DNA of 13,536 nucleotides from Verrucomicrobiales bacterium. Lineage in GTDB: Bacteria > Verrucomicrobiota > Verrucomicrobiia > Limisphaerales > SXQI01. A model generated the notes under the pieces. It was not told the DNA's origin, searched no databases, and worked only from the letters and a program-made list of their open reading frames with translations. Positions 12,774 through 13,536 of this stretch are shown here, piece by piece (positions within the stretch are counted from its first letter, which is position 1; every line of letters starts with the position of its first letter). The position numbers and the translations under genes are program-made. The stretch lies in contig JAQGOX010000231.1 of NCBI GenBank assembly GCA_028293365.1, positions 1-13,536 of the forward strand, in the 5' to 3' direction.

Positions 12774-13536
12774 TCAAGCTTCCGTATTGGGCGACCGGAA
12801 TGGGTTTGCGGGCGGGATCAACGGGCTTGCGATCGCTGCCTTTTTCGGAAGCCGGCAGGGTGCCAACAGCATATAAAAGAGGTCAAGGCTCAAGTGAATT
12901 ACGAATGCCAGGAGAAGTCCGAATAGGTTCAGCCGAAGGATTGAATACAGGACGAGCGCAATCGTAAAGACGATCGCCCCGGGCATAAGGGCCGCACCGC
13001 ATAGTTTCCAAGCCTGTCCCAGGCTCAAATCCCGATTAGCGAAAAAGCCTATCAATTTCGCTATCGGTGCCCCCAGTGTAGCAAGAAGAATCCAGCTACA
13101 AAAGATTCCGATTGCCGCGGTGATCCCCACGAACGCCAAACCAGCAGGTTTCCAGGCTTCCCACGCCGGTTTTACTATGGCATTTTCCAGTTCAAATCGA
13201 CCCTCGGCATAATGAAATTCGGAATAACCAAGTAGAGAACGCACTCTCCAATGGGTGGAACCGAACTCGACTTGAACATCGCTTAATTGCCCCGCTCTGC
13301 CGCTTAGGCTCCAATCCAGCACTATGGCCGCGAGCGGATTATGAGCGAGTGCCGCGGGTTTTGGCTGGGTGGGCCATTGCAGTAGACGATGATCCCACCG
13401 GGCTTGTCTGGGCAACTGCTCGATAGTCGTTGTAATAACGGGAAACCATGAGCGCTGGAAATAGAACATCACGGTTGCTCCGGCCGCAAATGCAACTATC
13501 ATCTGCATTGATAGAAGCATGCGCAACGGGCGCGCG
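12774..13536 (-). CDS. Integral membrane protein of unknown function (N-terminus at or beyond window edge)
   Basis: The stop is at 12774-12776 and the frame is open to the right edge, so the true start may lie outside. In-window candidates are TTG 13526, ATG 13520 and ATG 13508. Numbered from the TTG (250 residues), TM1 is about 5-23. A soluble domain follows (24-125, with ITTTIEQLPRQ, LSDVQVEFGSTHWRVRSLLG and EFHYAEGRFEL). Three further membrane segments lie at about 128-150, 175-197 and 199-222, and then a short basic, proline-rich tail (APCRLPKKA...IPPANPF). The helix-domain-three-helix layout is loosely Yip1-like, but no family motif is certain. There is no enzymatic signature. The gene converges with the small 62-residue gene, and no clear terminator lies between them. 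Confidence 0.8.
   Translation of the reverse strand, partial: ARPLRMLLSMQMIVAFAAGATVMFYFQRSWFPVITTTIEQLPRQARWDHRLLQWPTQPKPAALAHNPLAAIVLDWSLSGRAGQLSDVQVEFGSTHWRVRSLLGYSEFHYAEGRFELENAIVKPAWEAWKPAGLAFVGITAAIGIFCSWILLATLGAPIAKLIGFFANRDLSLGQAWKLCGAALMPGAIVFTIALVLYSILRLNLFGLLLAFVIHLSLDLFYMLLAPCRLPKKAAIASPLIPPANPFRSPNTEA

Noticed and set aside
1..13536. CRISPR array, tRNA/rRNA, insertion sequence or prophage signs
   Set aside because: No regularly spaced repeats, cloverleaf, transposase-like product or terminal inverted repeats were found on either strand.

Overview
The window looks like a chromosomal segment from a Verrucomicrobiota-type bacterium (possibly the Pedosphaera/Limisphaera side). The grounds are a secreted PmoA/DUF6807 protein next to a Tat-exported Gfo/Idh/MocA oxidoreductase, secreted Calx-beta/Ig repeat proteins, weak Shine-Dalgarno signals before most genes, and a TonB receptor of the 'VPTVYGASK' type. 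The taxonomic call is inference from gene content. No tRNA, rRNA, CRISPR array or insertion sequence was seen.

Layout. (1) Positions 1-3528 hold two minus-strand genes for exported proteins. One is a large Calx-beta/Ig-like repeat protein that runs off the left edge; its whole visible reading frame is open from 2167 down to base 2. The other is a 386-residue protein with two CARDB-like beta domains and a helical tail, followed by a clear intrinsic terminator at 2307-2346. (2) 3529-3946 is a 418-base divergent intergenic region with two candidate operator-like repeats. (3) 3947-9587 is a tightly packed plus-strand operon: TonB-dependent receptor, YfiR/DUF4154 periplasmic protein, CHASE8-HAMP-PAS histidine kinase, and a response regulator. 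The first three genes overlap or nearly touch. (4) 9677-12190 carries the PmoA/DUF6807 protein and the Tat-exported Gfo/Idh/MocA oxidoreductase, probably a carbohydrate-related pair. (5) 12191-12573 is a non-coding stretch with a strong imperfect hairpin nested inside further possible pairings. (6) 12574-13536 has a small 62-residue helical protein facing a minus-strand membrane protein that runs off the right edge.

How the genes may work together. The operon in (3) resembles the YfiBNR logic of Pseudomonas (outer-membrane component, periplasmic YfiR, inner-membrane CHASE8/HAMP sensor), but the diguanylate cyclase output is replaced by a histidine kinase and an outer-membrane receptor stands where YfiB would be. 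The partner response regulator has no DNA-binding or enzymatic output. After its REC domain and a coiled coil it ends in what aligns as a complete HisKA/DHp domain whose phospho-acceptor histidine is a glutamine (Q210), and it stops where the ATPase domain would begin. This REC-pseudoDHp protein, in a YfiR-kinase operon, is the most unusual item in the window.
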